Shown piece by piece: positions 51,973 through 59,265 of a stretch of 64,000 nucleotides of DNA (position 1 is its first letter; every line of letters begins with the position of its first letter). Below the pieces are notes generated by a model that searched no databases, was not told where the DNA came from, and saw only the letters and a list, made by a program, of their open reading frames with translations. The DNA comes from CAYQTL01 sp964420405. Lineage in GTDB: Bacteria > Acidobacteriota > Thermoanaerobaculia > Thermoanaerobaculales > Sulfomarinibacteraceae. A program made the position numbers and the translations under genes. The stretch lies in contig CAYQTL010000010.1 of assembly GCA_964420405.1 (NCBI GenBank), positions 1 through 64,000 of the forward strand, given 5' to 3'.

Positions 51973-53447
51973 CGTCCCTCCCCGTCGTGCGCCGCCAGCG
52001 GAAGTCGGACGATCACTGCGGTGCCGCCGTCATCGCGGTCGGTCACCTGCAGCTCACCGCCGTGCATCGACTCCACGATCTGGCGAGCGAGGAAGAGGCC
52101 CATCCCCGAGCCGCCGGCGCGCGCGGTGACGTGTGGCTCGAAGAGCCGCCGCCGCACCGCCTCCGGCAGCCCCGGACCCCGATCGGCGATCCGGATCTCG
52201 CTGTGGGTGCCGGCCCGCGCGAGCGTGACCTCCACCGCCGCGCCCGCCGGCGAGGCCTGGACGGCGTTCTCGAGGAGATTGGAGAGGGCCGCACCGAGGG
52301 CCGACGGCACGACCCGGACCGGAAGCGCGCCCGCCGGATCGGCGATCCGGATCGGCGATCCGCGCTGGGGGACCGCCATCGCCGCCTCACGGACGAGGTC
52401 CGACAGATCCGCCTCCGTCCGCTCGGCGGCGTCGCCGGCGCCGACCGCCAGGAACGATCGCAGCCACCCGTCGATCCGCCGGATCTGGTCGCGCGCCGTG
52501 GCGACGTGCAGGTCCTCACCGGGGCGGTCCAGCGCCAGCTCCTCGAGCGTCAGCCCGAGCGTGTTGAGGGGGTTGCGGAGAGTGTGCGCGAGCCCGCGCG
52601 CGACGTCGCCCAGCTCGGCGAGGTGCTCCCGGCGGCGCCACGTCGCCCGCTGCCGCTCCAGCTCGGCGAGCCTGCGTGACATCCGGTTGAACGCGCGCTG
52701 GAGCTCGCCCACCTCGCCGCTCGCGTCCTCCTCCACCTGTACTCCCAGGGCGCCCGCGGCCAGGGCGTCGGACCGCTCCGCCAGACTGGACAGCGGCCGC
52801 ACGAGACGGTGCGCCATGATGCCGGACGACACCAGACCGACCAGCAGCAGACCCGCGCCGACAGCCAGCCCGCTGCGAACGGTCGTCTGCCGCAGCTCCG
52901 CCTCGGGCGACGCCGGGATGGGGATCCGCTCCTCGGCGCCGTCGCCCGACCTCAGGACCAGGAAGCGGTCCTCCGCGGAGCCCTCCGCCACCACCTGGAG
53001 CTCCACCCGGACCTCCTCGCCCTCCCCCGGCACACGGTCGCCGGAACCGTTCCGGACCTCGCCGTGCCACATCATCACCTCGGACGACCGGTCTCCGCTC
53101 GCCACGGCCCGCCCCATCCGACGGACGGTGCGACGTTCGGAGGATGCGCCCTCGACCGGACGGATCGCGTCGACGACGACGACTCCGACGCGTCGCGTAC
53201 CGACGGCATCCCCGTCCGGACCTCCGACTGGCGGCGGCGGGCTCACCCAGGACGCGCCGTTCGTGCCGCCGCCGGTGGTCACGAGCTGGAAGCGGCTTTG
53301 GAGCATGCCGCGTCCCACGGTCGTGGCGACGATGCCGACGGCCCGTTCGACCGACCGCAGCTGGCGCTGGTGCAGCCACCACTGGGCGGCCATCAGCCCC
53401 ACGACGAGACCGGCGGTGCCCAGGAAGAGCCGTGTCCGGATGCGCAT
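51969..53447 (-). CDS. Sensor histidine kinase of the sigma-54 two-component system
   Basis: This is a 492-residue membrane kinase. Two hydrophobic helices (about 7-25 and 195-215) flank a periplasmic sensor region. A HAMP segment follows (HRLVRPLSSLAERSDALAAG). The phospho-accepting His is in ARGLAHTLRNPLNTLGL, and the ATPase has N box NLLENAVQAS, G1 DRGPGLP and G2 GSGMGLFLA. The architecture matches ZraS/NtrB-type kinases. ATG 53447 is chosen because the sigma-54 start site would be near 53460, which excludes the upstream ATG at 53485; GGGAGGTGGGG precedes it. Confidence 0.92.
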   Translation of the reverse strand: MRIRTRLFLGTAGLVVGLMAAQWWLHQRQLRSVERAVGIVATTVGRGMLQSRFQLVTTGGGTNGASWVSPPPPVGGPDGDAVGTRRVGVVVVDAIRPVEGASSERRTVRRMGRAVASGDRSSEVMMWHGEVRNGSGDRVPGEGEEVRVELQVVAEGSAEDRFLVLRSGDGAEERIPIPASPEAELRQTTVRSGLAVGAGLLLVGLVSSGIMAHRLVRPLSSLAERSDALAAGALGVQVEEDASGEVGELQRAFNRMSRRLAELERQRATWRRREHLAELGDVARGLAHTLRNPLNTLGLTLEELALDRPGEDLHVATARDQIRRIDGWLRSFLAVGAGDAAERTEADLSDLVREAAMAVPQRGSPIRIADPAGALPVRVVPSALGAALSNLLENAVQASPAGAAVEVTLARAGTHSEIRIADRGPGLPEAVRRRLFEPHVTARAGGSGMGLFLARQIVESMHGGELQVTDRDDGGTAVIVRLPLAAHDGEGR

Positions 53448-53470
53448 CCCCACCTCCCGCGGAAGACCAA

Positions 53471-53485
53471 GCAACCCACGTGCCA
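53471..53485 (-). promoter_or_regulatory. Sigma-54 promoter of the kinase-regulator operon
   Basis: On the minus strand TGGCACG, TGGG and TTGC match the consensus exactly and are followed by T. Transcription would start near 53460, a few bases before the GGGAGG ribosome site of the kinase gene. This predicts autoregulation. Confidence 0.85.
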
Positions 53486-53491
53486 TCAATG

Positions 53492-53497
53492 TATACT
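53492..53497 (+). promoter_or_regulatory. -10 box of the GGDEF gene
   Basis: TATACT on the plus strand lies 25 bases before the GTG at 53523, with a GGAAGGGG site between. It sits back to back with the sigma-54 promoter. Confidence 0.55.
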
Positions 53498-53522
53498 CTG
53501 CTCCGGAAGGGGCCCGACCCCG

Positions 53523-55796
53523 GTGCACTGGTTTGCCACTCCGCGCCTCCGCGTCGCTGCGGTCTCTGCCGTCGCGGCGGTGGTGATCGTCGCCCTCGCG
53601 GCGATGTGGTGGCAGCTCGACCTCGACAGCGACCGGATGCTGGGCGTCGTGATCCTCCAGGAGGACGGCAGCATCCGGGTCGACACCGTCGGCTCTGACG
53701 GACCCGCCGTCGCGGCTGGGGTGCGCGAAGGCGACGTCATCGCCGCGATCGGCGGCGAGCCGGTCACCGACTTCGCGAGCTTCAACCGCGCGTGGGAGCG
53801 CCTCGAGCGCGGCAGCCCGGTGGTCGTCACCCTGCGACGCGACGGGCGGTCGTTCGACGCGACGGTGCTGCCGGGCACGCGGTTCCCGTGGCTCCGGTTC
53901 GGCTCCTCGGCGGTCGCCTCCCTGCTCCACCTCGCGCTCGCGGCGCTGGTGCTGATCAGCGCTCCCCACGACCTTCGGGCGCGGCTGCTGTTCGGGCTGT
54001 CGTCGGCGATCGCGGTGGAGCTCGCGCTGCCGGCCACGTTCGAGGCGGTGCCCTGGTGGCCGACCCTCGCCCCGACGACGTTCTACCTGCTGACCGGACT
54101 GCAGCTCGGCCTCGAGCTGCACCTCGCCACCGAGATCCCGACCCGCCAGGGATGGTCGGACCGGCCGTGGTTGCGGCCCGCGTTCTACGGTGCCGCGGCG
54201 GCGGTCGCCGCCATCGGCGCCGTCTCCGCGCTCACCTACCGCCTGACCGAGGGCAGGCTCGCAGAGCTCGCGTTCGGGGTCGAGCTGTTCCTCGACTCGG
54301 CGGCGCTGAACGGCTGGGCGCTGGCGGTCGTCGTCATCCTGCTGCTCCAGCTGCGGGGAGCCGCCAGCGGCCGCCACCGCCACCAGGTCCGGCTCGTGCT
54401 CGCCGGAGTCGTGCCGTGGGCGGTCTACATGCTCACGGTCGAGGCGCTCTACCAGCTCGGCGTGCCGACCCCGCCGTGGCTGACGCTGATCCAGCCGCTG
54501 GTCCTCATGCTCTACCCGGTGGCGTTCTTCGTCGCCATGTTCCACTACCACCTGTTCGACCTCCAGTTCGTCCTGCGCCGCAGCCTCGTGTTCACGATCG
54601 TCACCGTCGGCCTCGCGGCGTTGTTCGTGGTGGCGTTCCAGGTCGGGCGGGTGCTGTTCACCCGCAGCGACACCACCGATCAGGCGTCCGTCGCGGCACT
54701 GTCGCTGTCCATGCTCGCGCTCGGCCTGCTGTTCGCGCCCCTCCGTCGCCTGGCCCAGTCGTTCGTCGACCGTCGCCTGTTTCCGGAGCAGCTCGAGATG
54801 CGGTCCACCCTCGCCGACATCGCCGCCCGGTTGCCGTCCGAGGGGACCCTGACGGCGATGGGCCGGCTGCTCGTCGAGCGGCTCTCCAGTGCGCTCAACC
54901 TCTCCTCCGCCACGCTGCTCGTCGCCGATCCGGCATCCGGCGTCCTCGTGACGTTGGCGTCCTCGACGGTCGACCTCGAGAGCCAGTTCGGGCAGTCACT
55001 CCTGCTCGACCCCGACGACCCGGGAGTGCTGCTGCTGCGCCGCACGGGCCATCCGATCCCCTCCGACCAGATGATGGCCGTCAGCCCGTCGATGGGTCAG
55101 CGCATGGCGGCGTTCGACACCGAGATCGCGATCGGGCTGCAGTCGGGCGACGTCACCGTCGGGGTGCTCATGCTCGGCGCGAAGGCCTCGGGCGACCGGT
55201 TCCGGTCCGACGAGATGGAGCTGCTGACGCTGTTCTCCCACGCTGTCGCGACGGTCTTCGAGAACGCCCGTCTGATCCAGTCCGCCACCGTCGAGAGCCT
55301 CACCGGCCTGCTGCGCCGGGAGGCGATCCTGGCGGCGCTCGAGCGCGAGATGCAGCGGGCCGTCCGGTACCGGCGGCCGCTGACCGTCGGCATGGCCGAC
55401 ATCGACTTCTTCAAGGAGGTCAACGACCGGTACGGTCACCTCGCCGGCGACGCGCTCCTCAAGCGAGTCGCGCGGAGCCTGGCCGACGGCCTTCGGGCCT
55501 CCGACGCGATCGGACGGTTCGGCGGCGAGGAGTTTCTCTTCTTCCTCCCGGAGACCGAGCTGGAGGGTGCGCTCCAGGTGGCCGAGAAGCTCCGCGAGGC
55601 GATCGCGGACATCCGCGACGCCGTCGAGTCGGCGCCCGACGCGAGGGTCACGATCTCCATCGGGCTCGCCGAGCTCGACCACGATCAGCCCGCGACCTGC
55701 GATCCGCGCGCGCTGATCGACGCCGCCGACCAGAGCCTGCTCCAGGCCAAGCGGCGCGGCCGCAACCGGGTCGTCGCGAGCACGGTCGCGGCGTGA
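53523..55796 (+). CDS. Diguanylate cyclase with PDZ, multi-helix membrane and GAF domains
   Basis: This is a 757-residue protein. After one N-terminal helix a periplasmic PDZ domain (about 42-125, GVREGDVIAAIGGEPVTDF) is followed by about eight membrane helices (130-410). A GAF-like domain lies at about 440-590, and a GGDEF domain at 600-745. The active site is GGEEF at 667-671 and the inhibitory RxxD site (RASD) lies five residues before it, so it should synthesise cyclic di-GMP with product feedback. GTG 53523 is chosen for the ribosome site and first helix. A PDZ sensor joined to a cyclase suggests input from envelope protein state. Confidence 0.88.
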   Translation: MHWFATPRLRVAAVSAVAAVVIVALAAMWWQLDLDSDRMLGVVILQEDGSIRVDTVGSDGPAVAAGVREGDVIAAIGGEPVTDFASFNRAWERLERGSPVVVTLRRDGRSFDATVLPGTRFPWLRFGSSAVASLLHLALAALVLISAPHDLRARLLFGLSSAIAVELALPATFEAVPWWPTLAPTTFYLLTGLQLGLELHLATEIPTRQGWSDRPWLRPAFYGAAAAVAAIGAVSALTYRLTEGRLAELAFGVELFLDSAALNGWALAVVVILLLQLRGAASGRHRHQVRLVLAGVVPWAVYMLTVEALYQLGVPTPPWLTLIQPLVLMLYPVAFFVAMFHYHLFDLQFVLRRSLVFTIVTVGLAALFVVAFQVGRVLFTRSDTTDQASVAALSLSMLALGLLFAPLRRLAQSFVDRRLFPEQLEMRSTLADIAARLPSEGTLTAMGRLLVERLSSALNLSSATLLVADPASGVLVTLASSTVDLESQFGQSLLLDPDDPGVLLLRRTGHPIPSDQMMAVSPSMGQRMAAFDTEIAIGLQSGDVTVGVLMLGAKASGDRFRSDEMELLTLFSHAVATVFENARLIQSATVESLTGLLRREAILAALEREMQRAVRYRRPLTVGMADIDFFKEVNDRYGHLAGDALLKRVARSLADGLRASDAIGRFGGEEFLFFLPETELEGALQVAEKLREAIADIRDAVESAPDARVTISIGLAELDHDQPATCDPRALIDAADQSLLQAKRRGRNRVVASTVAA

Positions 55797-55826
55797 CCGT
55801 CCGGCCGAGCTCGGGCTGGTCGGTGG

Positions 55827-55832
55827 TACCAT
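55827..55832 (+). promoter_or_regulatory. -10 box of the MinD/FlhG-like gene
   Basis: TACCAT lies 5 bases before the ATG at 55838, suggesting a leaderless transcript. Confidence 0.45.
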
Positions 55833-55837
55833 CGACG

Positions 55838-56803
55838 ATGCCGGCGGCGGCGCCGGCGCCACGAAACGACATGCAGCCGAGCTCCCAGCGCGAGTCCCCA
55901 CCCACCATCTGGGCCGTCGGCGGCGGCAAGGGGGGGGTCGGCAAGTCGGTGATCGCCGTCAACCTCGCGGTGGCGCTCGCCGACCGCGGGGTCCGGACCG
56001 CCCTGGTCGACGCCGATCTCGGCGGGGCGAACCTGCACACCCTTCTGGGCATGCCCTCTCCGCGGCGCACGCTGTCGGACTTCCTCGAACGCAAGGTGGA
56101 GCGGCTCGACGACGCGCTGGAACCGACCGCGGTCAAGGGCCTGTCGCTTCTCGGCGGGACCCATGCCACCCTCGACGTCGCGAACCCGACATGGACCCAG
56201 AAGGAGAAGCTCCTGCGCCACATCCGGGCGCTGTCGGACGACGCCGTCATCCTCGATCTCGGCGCGGGCAGCTCGTTCAACGTGCTCGACTTCTTCGTCG
56301 CCGCCGGCCGCGGCATCCTGGTGGTGGTCCCGGAGGCCACGTCCGTCGAGAACGCGTACCACTTCCTCAAGGCCGCCTACCTCCGGCAGCTGCGCCGGGC
56401 CGACGCCGGCGGCGATCTCCGGGGCCTGGTGGAGCGGGTGATGCGCGAACGCGAGGTGCGGGGCGTCCGCTCGCCGCAGGAGCTCGTCCAGGAGGTCGCG
56501 AAGCTCGATCCCGCCGCCGGCGAACGCCTGCAGCAGGCGGCCGCCGGCTTCCGCCCGTCGATCGCGCTCAACCGGGTCGAGGAGGACGGTCAGCGGCGCA
56601 TGGCGGACGGCATCGCGATCGCCTGCGAGCAGTACTTCGGCGGTCCGGCCGAGGTCGTCGGCACCCTCGAGCTCGACCCGGCGGTCCGGGAGGCGGCCCG
56701 GGCGGGCGTACCCGTCCTGCGCTTCGCGCCCGACGCACCATTCTCCCGCTCCATCGGTTGGATGGCGAGGCTGCTGCTGGCCGACATGGGAGCCGAGCCG
56801 TGA
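55838..56803 (+). CDS. MinD/FlhG-like ParA-type ATPase
   Basis: This 321-residue P-loop ATPase has the deviant Walker A motif GGGKGGVGKSV, Walker A' TALVDADLGGANLHTLLG and Walker B VILDLGAGSSFNVLDFF. It resembles FlhG/YlxH-type MinD homologues, which place or count flagella or other polar structures. The C terminus lacks an obvious amphipathic membrane-targeting helix. No flagellar gene is nearby, so the cargo is unknown. The gene runs on into the J-like/HTH gene with a GTGA overlap. ATG 55849 or later is possible but 55838 fits the -10 box. Confidence 0.85.
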   Translation: MPAAAPAPRNDMQPSSQRESPPTIWAVGGGKGGVGKSVIAVNLAVALADRGVRTALVDADLGGANLHTLLGMPSPRRTLSDFLERKVERLDDALEPTAVKGLSLLGGTHATLDVANPTWTQKEKLLRHIRALSDDAVILDLGAGSSFNVLDFFVAAGRGILVVVPEATSVENAYHFLKAAYLRQLRRADAGGDLRGLVERVMREREVRGVRSPQELVQEVAKLDPAAGERLQQAAAGFRPSIALNRVEEDGQRRMADGIAIACEQYFGGPAEVVGTLELDPAVREAARAGVPVLRFAPDAPFSRSIGWMARLLLADMGAEP

Positions 56804-57300
56804 CCGCCGCCGAGCGCGACGACCTCACCCTGCTCCGGCTCCCCCCGGGAGCCGACCGTCAGGAGATCGAGCGGGCCTACCGGGAGCTGCGAACGCTGTA
56901 CGAGCCCGGCTCGGTGGCGACCTACGGCCTGCTCGAGGACGACGAGCGGCTCGCGCTCCTGGCGCGGATCGACCGCGCCTACCGCAACCTGACGGGTGAG
57001 CACGCGCCGGAGCCCGGCGACGACGCGGCCGCCGCAGCCGCGGATCCTCCCCTTCCCGACGCCACGGAGGCTCCCGGGGCCTACCTGCGGGCGGTCCGCG
57101 AGCGGCATGGGATCTCGCTGCACGACCTGTCCGAGGAGACCAAGATCCGGACCTGGCTGCTCGAGCAGATCGAGGGCGAGGTGCACGCCAACCTGCCCGC
57201 CCCGGTGTACGTCCGGGGCTTCGTCCGCCAGGTCGCCGCACTGCTCGGCATCGAGAGCCCCGACGACCTCGCCAGGGCGTACCTGGAGCGGATGGGCTGA
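56800..57300 (+). CDS. Small protein with J-like N terminus and RodZ-type HTH
   Basis: This is a 166-residue cytoplasmic protein. Residues about 8-65 form a J-domain-like three-helix pattern (LPPGADRQEIERAYRELRTLY ... RIDRAYRNLTG) but without the HPD motif, so an active J-domain is unlikely. After an Ala/Pro linker, residues 92-160 match the N-terminal HTH of RodZ-like proteins (LRAVRERHGISLHDLSEETKI ... VYVRGFVRQVAALLGI). RodZ normally continues into a membrane helix; here it ends. The GTG start overlaps the ATPase gene by four bases. Confidence 0.75.
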   Translation: MTAAERDDLTLLRLPPGADRQEIERAYRELRTLYEPGSVATYGLLEDDERLALLARIDRAYRNLTGEHAPEPGDDAAAAAADPPLPDATEAPGAYLRAVRERHGISLHDLSEETKIRTWLLEQIEGEVHANLPAPVYVRGFVRQVAALLGIESPDDLARAYLERMG

Positions 57301-57339
57301 CGGCGGGCGCGACGCGGCCGCGCGGCTCGACGAGAAAAC

Positions 57340-57360
57340 GGGGCGCCCTGCGGGCGCCCC
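57340..57360. terminator. Rho-independent terminator of gltA (bidirectional hairpin)
   Basis: GGGGCGCCC and GGGCGCCCC form a perfect 9-bp stem with a TGC loop. On the minus strand it is followed by GTTTTCTC, a good U-tract, 27 bases past the gltA stop. It also lies 40 bases after the plus-strand HTH gene. Confidence 0.8.
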
Positions 57361-57386
57361 GTGCGGTGTCGTCGCGGTGGTCCGGC

Positions 57387-58691
57387 TCAGGAGCCGATGC
57401 CCGCCGCCTCCTCGAGCATCGCCGTGGTGACCGACTTGGGCCGCTCGATCGGGTAGCCGAGCGCCCGGTCCCACGTGATGTTGGTGAGCACGCCGAGGGC
57501 GCGGCCGATGCCGAACAGGACGGTGTAGAAGTCCCACTCGGTGAGGCCGTAGTACCACTGGATCACGCCCGACTGGGCGTCCACGTTCGGCCACGGGTTC
57601 TTCGCCTTGCCGTGCTCCATCAGGACGTCCGGCGCGACCTGGTAGATCATCGAGATGACCTTGAACAGGGGGTAGTCCGGCAGGTTCTTCAGACAGAACT
57701 CGCGCTGCGAGGTGTAGCGCGGGTCCGTCTTGCGCAGCACCGCGTGACCGTAGCCCGGGATCACCTGGCCGCTGTTGAGGGTGTCCCACAGTGCCTTCTT
57801 GATCACCTCCTCGGTCGGCTCCTGGCCGCCGAGGGACTCCATGAACTTCATGGTCCAGCTCAGGACCTCCTGGTTGGCGAGGCCGTGGAGCGGTCCGGCG
57901 AGGCCGTTGATGCCGGCCGAAAGGGCGTAGTACGCGTCCGACAGTGCCGAGGCCACCAGGTGCGTGGTGTGGGCGGACACGTTGCCCGACTCGTGGTCGG
58001 AGTGGAGGATGAAGTACATCCGCGCGACGTCGTCGTACGGCTGGTCGATGCCCATCATGTGGGCGAAGTTGCCGCCCATGTCGAGGTCGGGATGGGCCGG
58101 GATGTGGACGTCGGCCTTGTACTTCATCCGGTAGATGTACGCCGCGAGGACCGGCAGCTTCGGCAGGAGGTTCATCACGTCCTCCAGCATCGGCTCCCAG
58201 TACTCGAACTTGTTCATGCCCTCGTTGTACCGCTTGACGAAGACCGACTCGCGCTGCATCGCGAGGATGCCCTGCGAGAACAGGGTCATCGGGTGGGTGT
58301 CGCGGGGCGCCGCGCGGAGGATGTCGATCACGTACTGCGGCAGGTCGCGGCGCTTCTTGAACTCCTCGACGACCTCGCGGGTCTCCTCCTCGGTCGGCAC
58401 CTCCCCCGTCATCAGGAAGTAGAAGAAGCCCTCCACGTACGGGTACTCCCGGCCGGGCACCTTGCCGAGCGCCTCGAACGTCTCCGGAATGGTCTTGCCG
58501 CGGAACCGGATGCCCTCGAACGGATCGAGGTAGGACACGTCGGTCACGAGGCACTTGACGCCACGGGCGCCGCCGATCGCCTGGGAGATCGTCACGTCGC
58601 TGAGCTTGACGTCACCGTGCTCCTTGAGCAGCCGGGTCGTGCGGGGACGGTGCTCCTCGATCTTCTTCCGCAGGGTCTCCTTCAACTTCAT
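57387..58691 (-). CDS. gltA: Citrate synthase, eukaryotic-type sequence
   Basis: This 434-residue enzyme condenses acetyl-CoA and oxaloacetate in the TCA cycle. Active-site elements are visible: HSDHESGNVSAHT, the first catalytic His in AGPLHGLANQEVL, the second in GYGHAVLRKTDPR, and the Asp in NVDAQSGVIQWYYGL. The HESGNVSAHTTHLV wording and N terminus (KETLRKKIEEHRPR) match mitochondrial-type citrate synthase more than E. coli GltA. ATG 58691 has an AAAGGAGGA site. A full promoter lies 120 bases upstream, overlapped by a Rex-like inverted repeat. Confidence 0.95.
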   Translation of the reverse strand: MKLKETLRKKIEEHRPRTTRLLKEHGDVKLSDVTISQAIGGARGVKCLVTDVSYLDPFEGIRFRGKTIPETFEALGKVPGREYPYVEGFFYFLMTGEVPTEEETREVVEEFKKRRDLPQYVIDILRAAPRDTHPMTLFSQGILAMQRESVFVKRYNEGMNKFEYWEPMLEDVMNLLPKLPVLAAYIYRMKYKADVHIPAHPDLDMGGNFAHMMGIDQPYDDVARMYFILHSDHESGNVSAHTTHLVASALSDAYYALSAGINGLAGPLHGLANQEVLSWTMKFMESLGGQEPTEEVIKKALWDTLNSGQVIPGYGHAVLRKTDPRYTSQREFCLKNLPDYPLFKVISMIYQVAPDVLMEHGKAKNPWPNVDAQSGVIQWYYGLTEWDFYTVLFGIGRALGVLTNITWDRALGYPIERPKSVTTAMLEEAAGIGS

Positions 58692-58820
58692 ACCAGGTGT
58701 CCTCCTTTGCGGGTTCGATGGCGGCGGGCATGCCGACGGCTCGACCTGCCCGGTCCGTCGCGGTGTTTTCGGGTCCCGGTGCAGTCCACCGGTTGGCTGG
58801 AGACGTACCACACAATCGCC

Positions 58821-58849
58821 AGTATAGGCCTTGTGAAGAAAGGTGACAA
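58821..58849 (-). promoter_or_regulatory. Sigma-70 promoter of gltA
   Basis: On the minus strand TTGTCA (58849-58844) and TATACT (58826-58821) are exactly 17 bases apart. Transcription would start near 58814, leaving a leader of about 120 bases. Confidence 0.7.
58831..58849. promoter_or_regulatory. Candidate Rex operator in the gltA promoter
   Basis: On the plus strand TTGTGAA, five bases and GTGACAA form an inverted repeat with outer arms CTTGT/ACAAG. The left half is a perfect Rex half-site (TTGTGAA); the right half matches 5 of 7 and the spacing is one base longer than the usual four. It covers the -35 box and spacer, the right place for a repressor. Confidence 0.45.
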
Positions 58850-59040
58850 GCGATTTCGGGCCGTCGCGGAGAAAATTTGCCGCGCCGCGTCATGCCGTCC
58901 GGAGGACGGAGCCGGCGCCGCCTCCGATCCCCATCCTGAGCGGATGGCGCGCCGGAAGCGCGACGGGGCCCGGAGGTCGTCCTCGACCCTCGGCAGGTGT
59001 CCTCCCGGAACCGACAGTGCCCCGGGCGTCCACGACCTCC

Positions 59041-59188
59041 GCCCTTCCGCGCGCGCCCGGGTGGACCCGATTCGTCCGAGCTGTCTGTGCGGTACACCCG
59101 AGCCCTTCCGCGCGCGCCCGGGTGGACCGGTGAGTCCGATCTCCAGGACCTGAGCGAGGTCCGCCCTTCCGCGCGCGCCCGGGTGGAC
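59041..59188. CRISPR. Three-repeat CRISPR-like array without cas genes
   Basis: Three identical 26-base repeats start at 59041, 59102 and 59163, each beginning GCCCTTCCGCG and ending CCCGGGTGGAC, with a shared following C. The period is exactly 61 bases twice, leaving two unrelated spacers of about 34-35 bases. A 61-base period is that of type I-E arrays (28-29 plus 32-33), and the repeat resembles I-E repeats in its ...GGGTGGACC end. The internal hairpin is weak and no cas gene or AT-rich leader is present, so this may be an orphan remnant or another kind of short interspersed repeat. Confidence 0.5.
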
Positions 59189-59229
59189 CTGTCGGCGGTC
59201 CTCCGAGCCGTGTCGATCGACGCAACCGG

Positions 59230-59257
59230 TTGACACACCGCACGATCCGGCGACAAT
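59230..59257 (+). promoter_or_regulatory. Promoter of the sugar transferase gene
   Basis: TTGACA at 59230-59235 and GACAAT at 59252-59257 are 16 bases apart, with the ATG 8 bases downstream. The transcript would be nearly leaderless. Confidence 0.6.
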
Positions 59258-59265
59258 GGCGGTTC

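Larger units (their letters stand above)
58692..59265. other. 574-base gap between gltA and the sugar transferase gene
   Basis: From left to right it holds the gltA leader and promoter, a small hairpin CCGTCC/GGACGG at 58895-58909, the three-copy repeat array (59041-59188) and the promoter of the next gene. No protein frame in it has the codon bias of real genes. Confidence 0.6.

Noticed and set aside
53447..53485. Upstream in-frame ATG of the histidine kinase
   Set aside because: It lies inside the sigma-54 promoter and upstream of the predicted transcript start; the ATG at 53447 has the ribosome site.
47398..53586. 2062-codon plus-strand frame
   Set aside because: It runs antisense through MscS, the secreted protein, the regulator and the kinase, each with diagnostic motifs.
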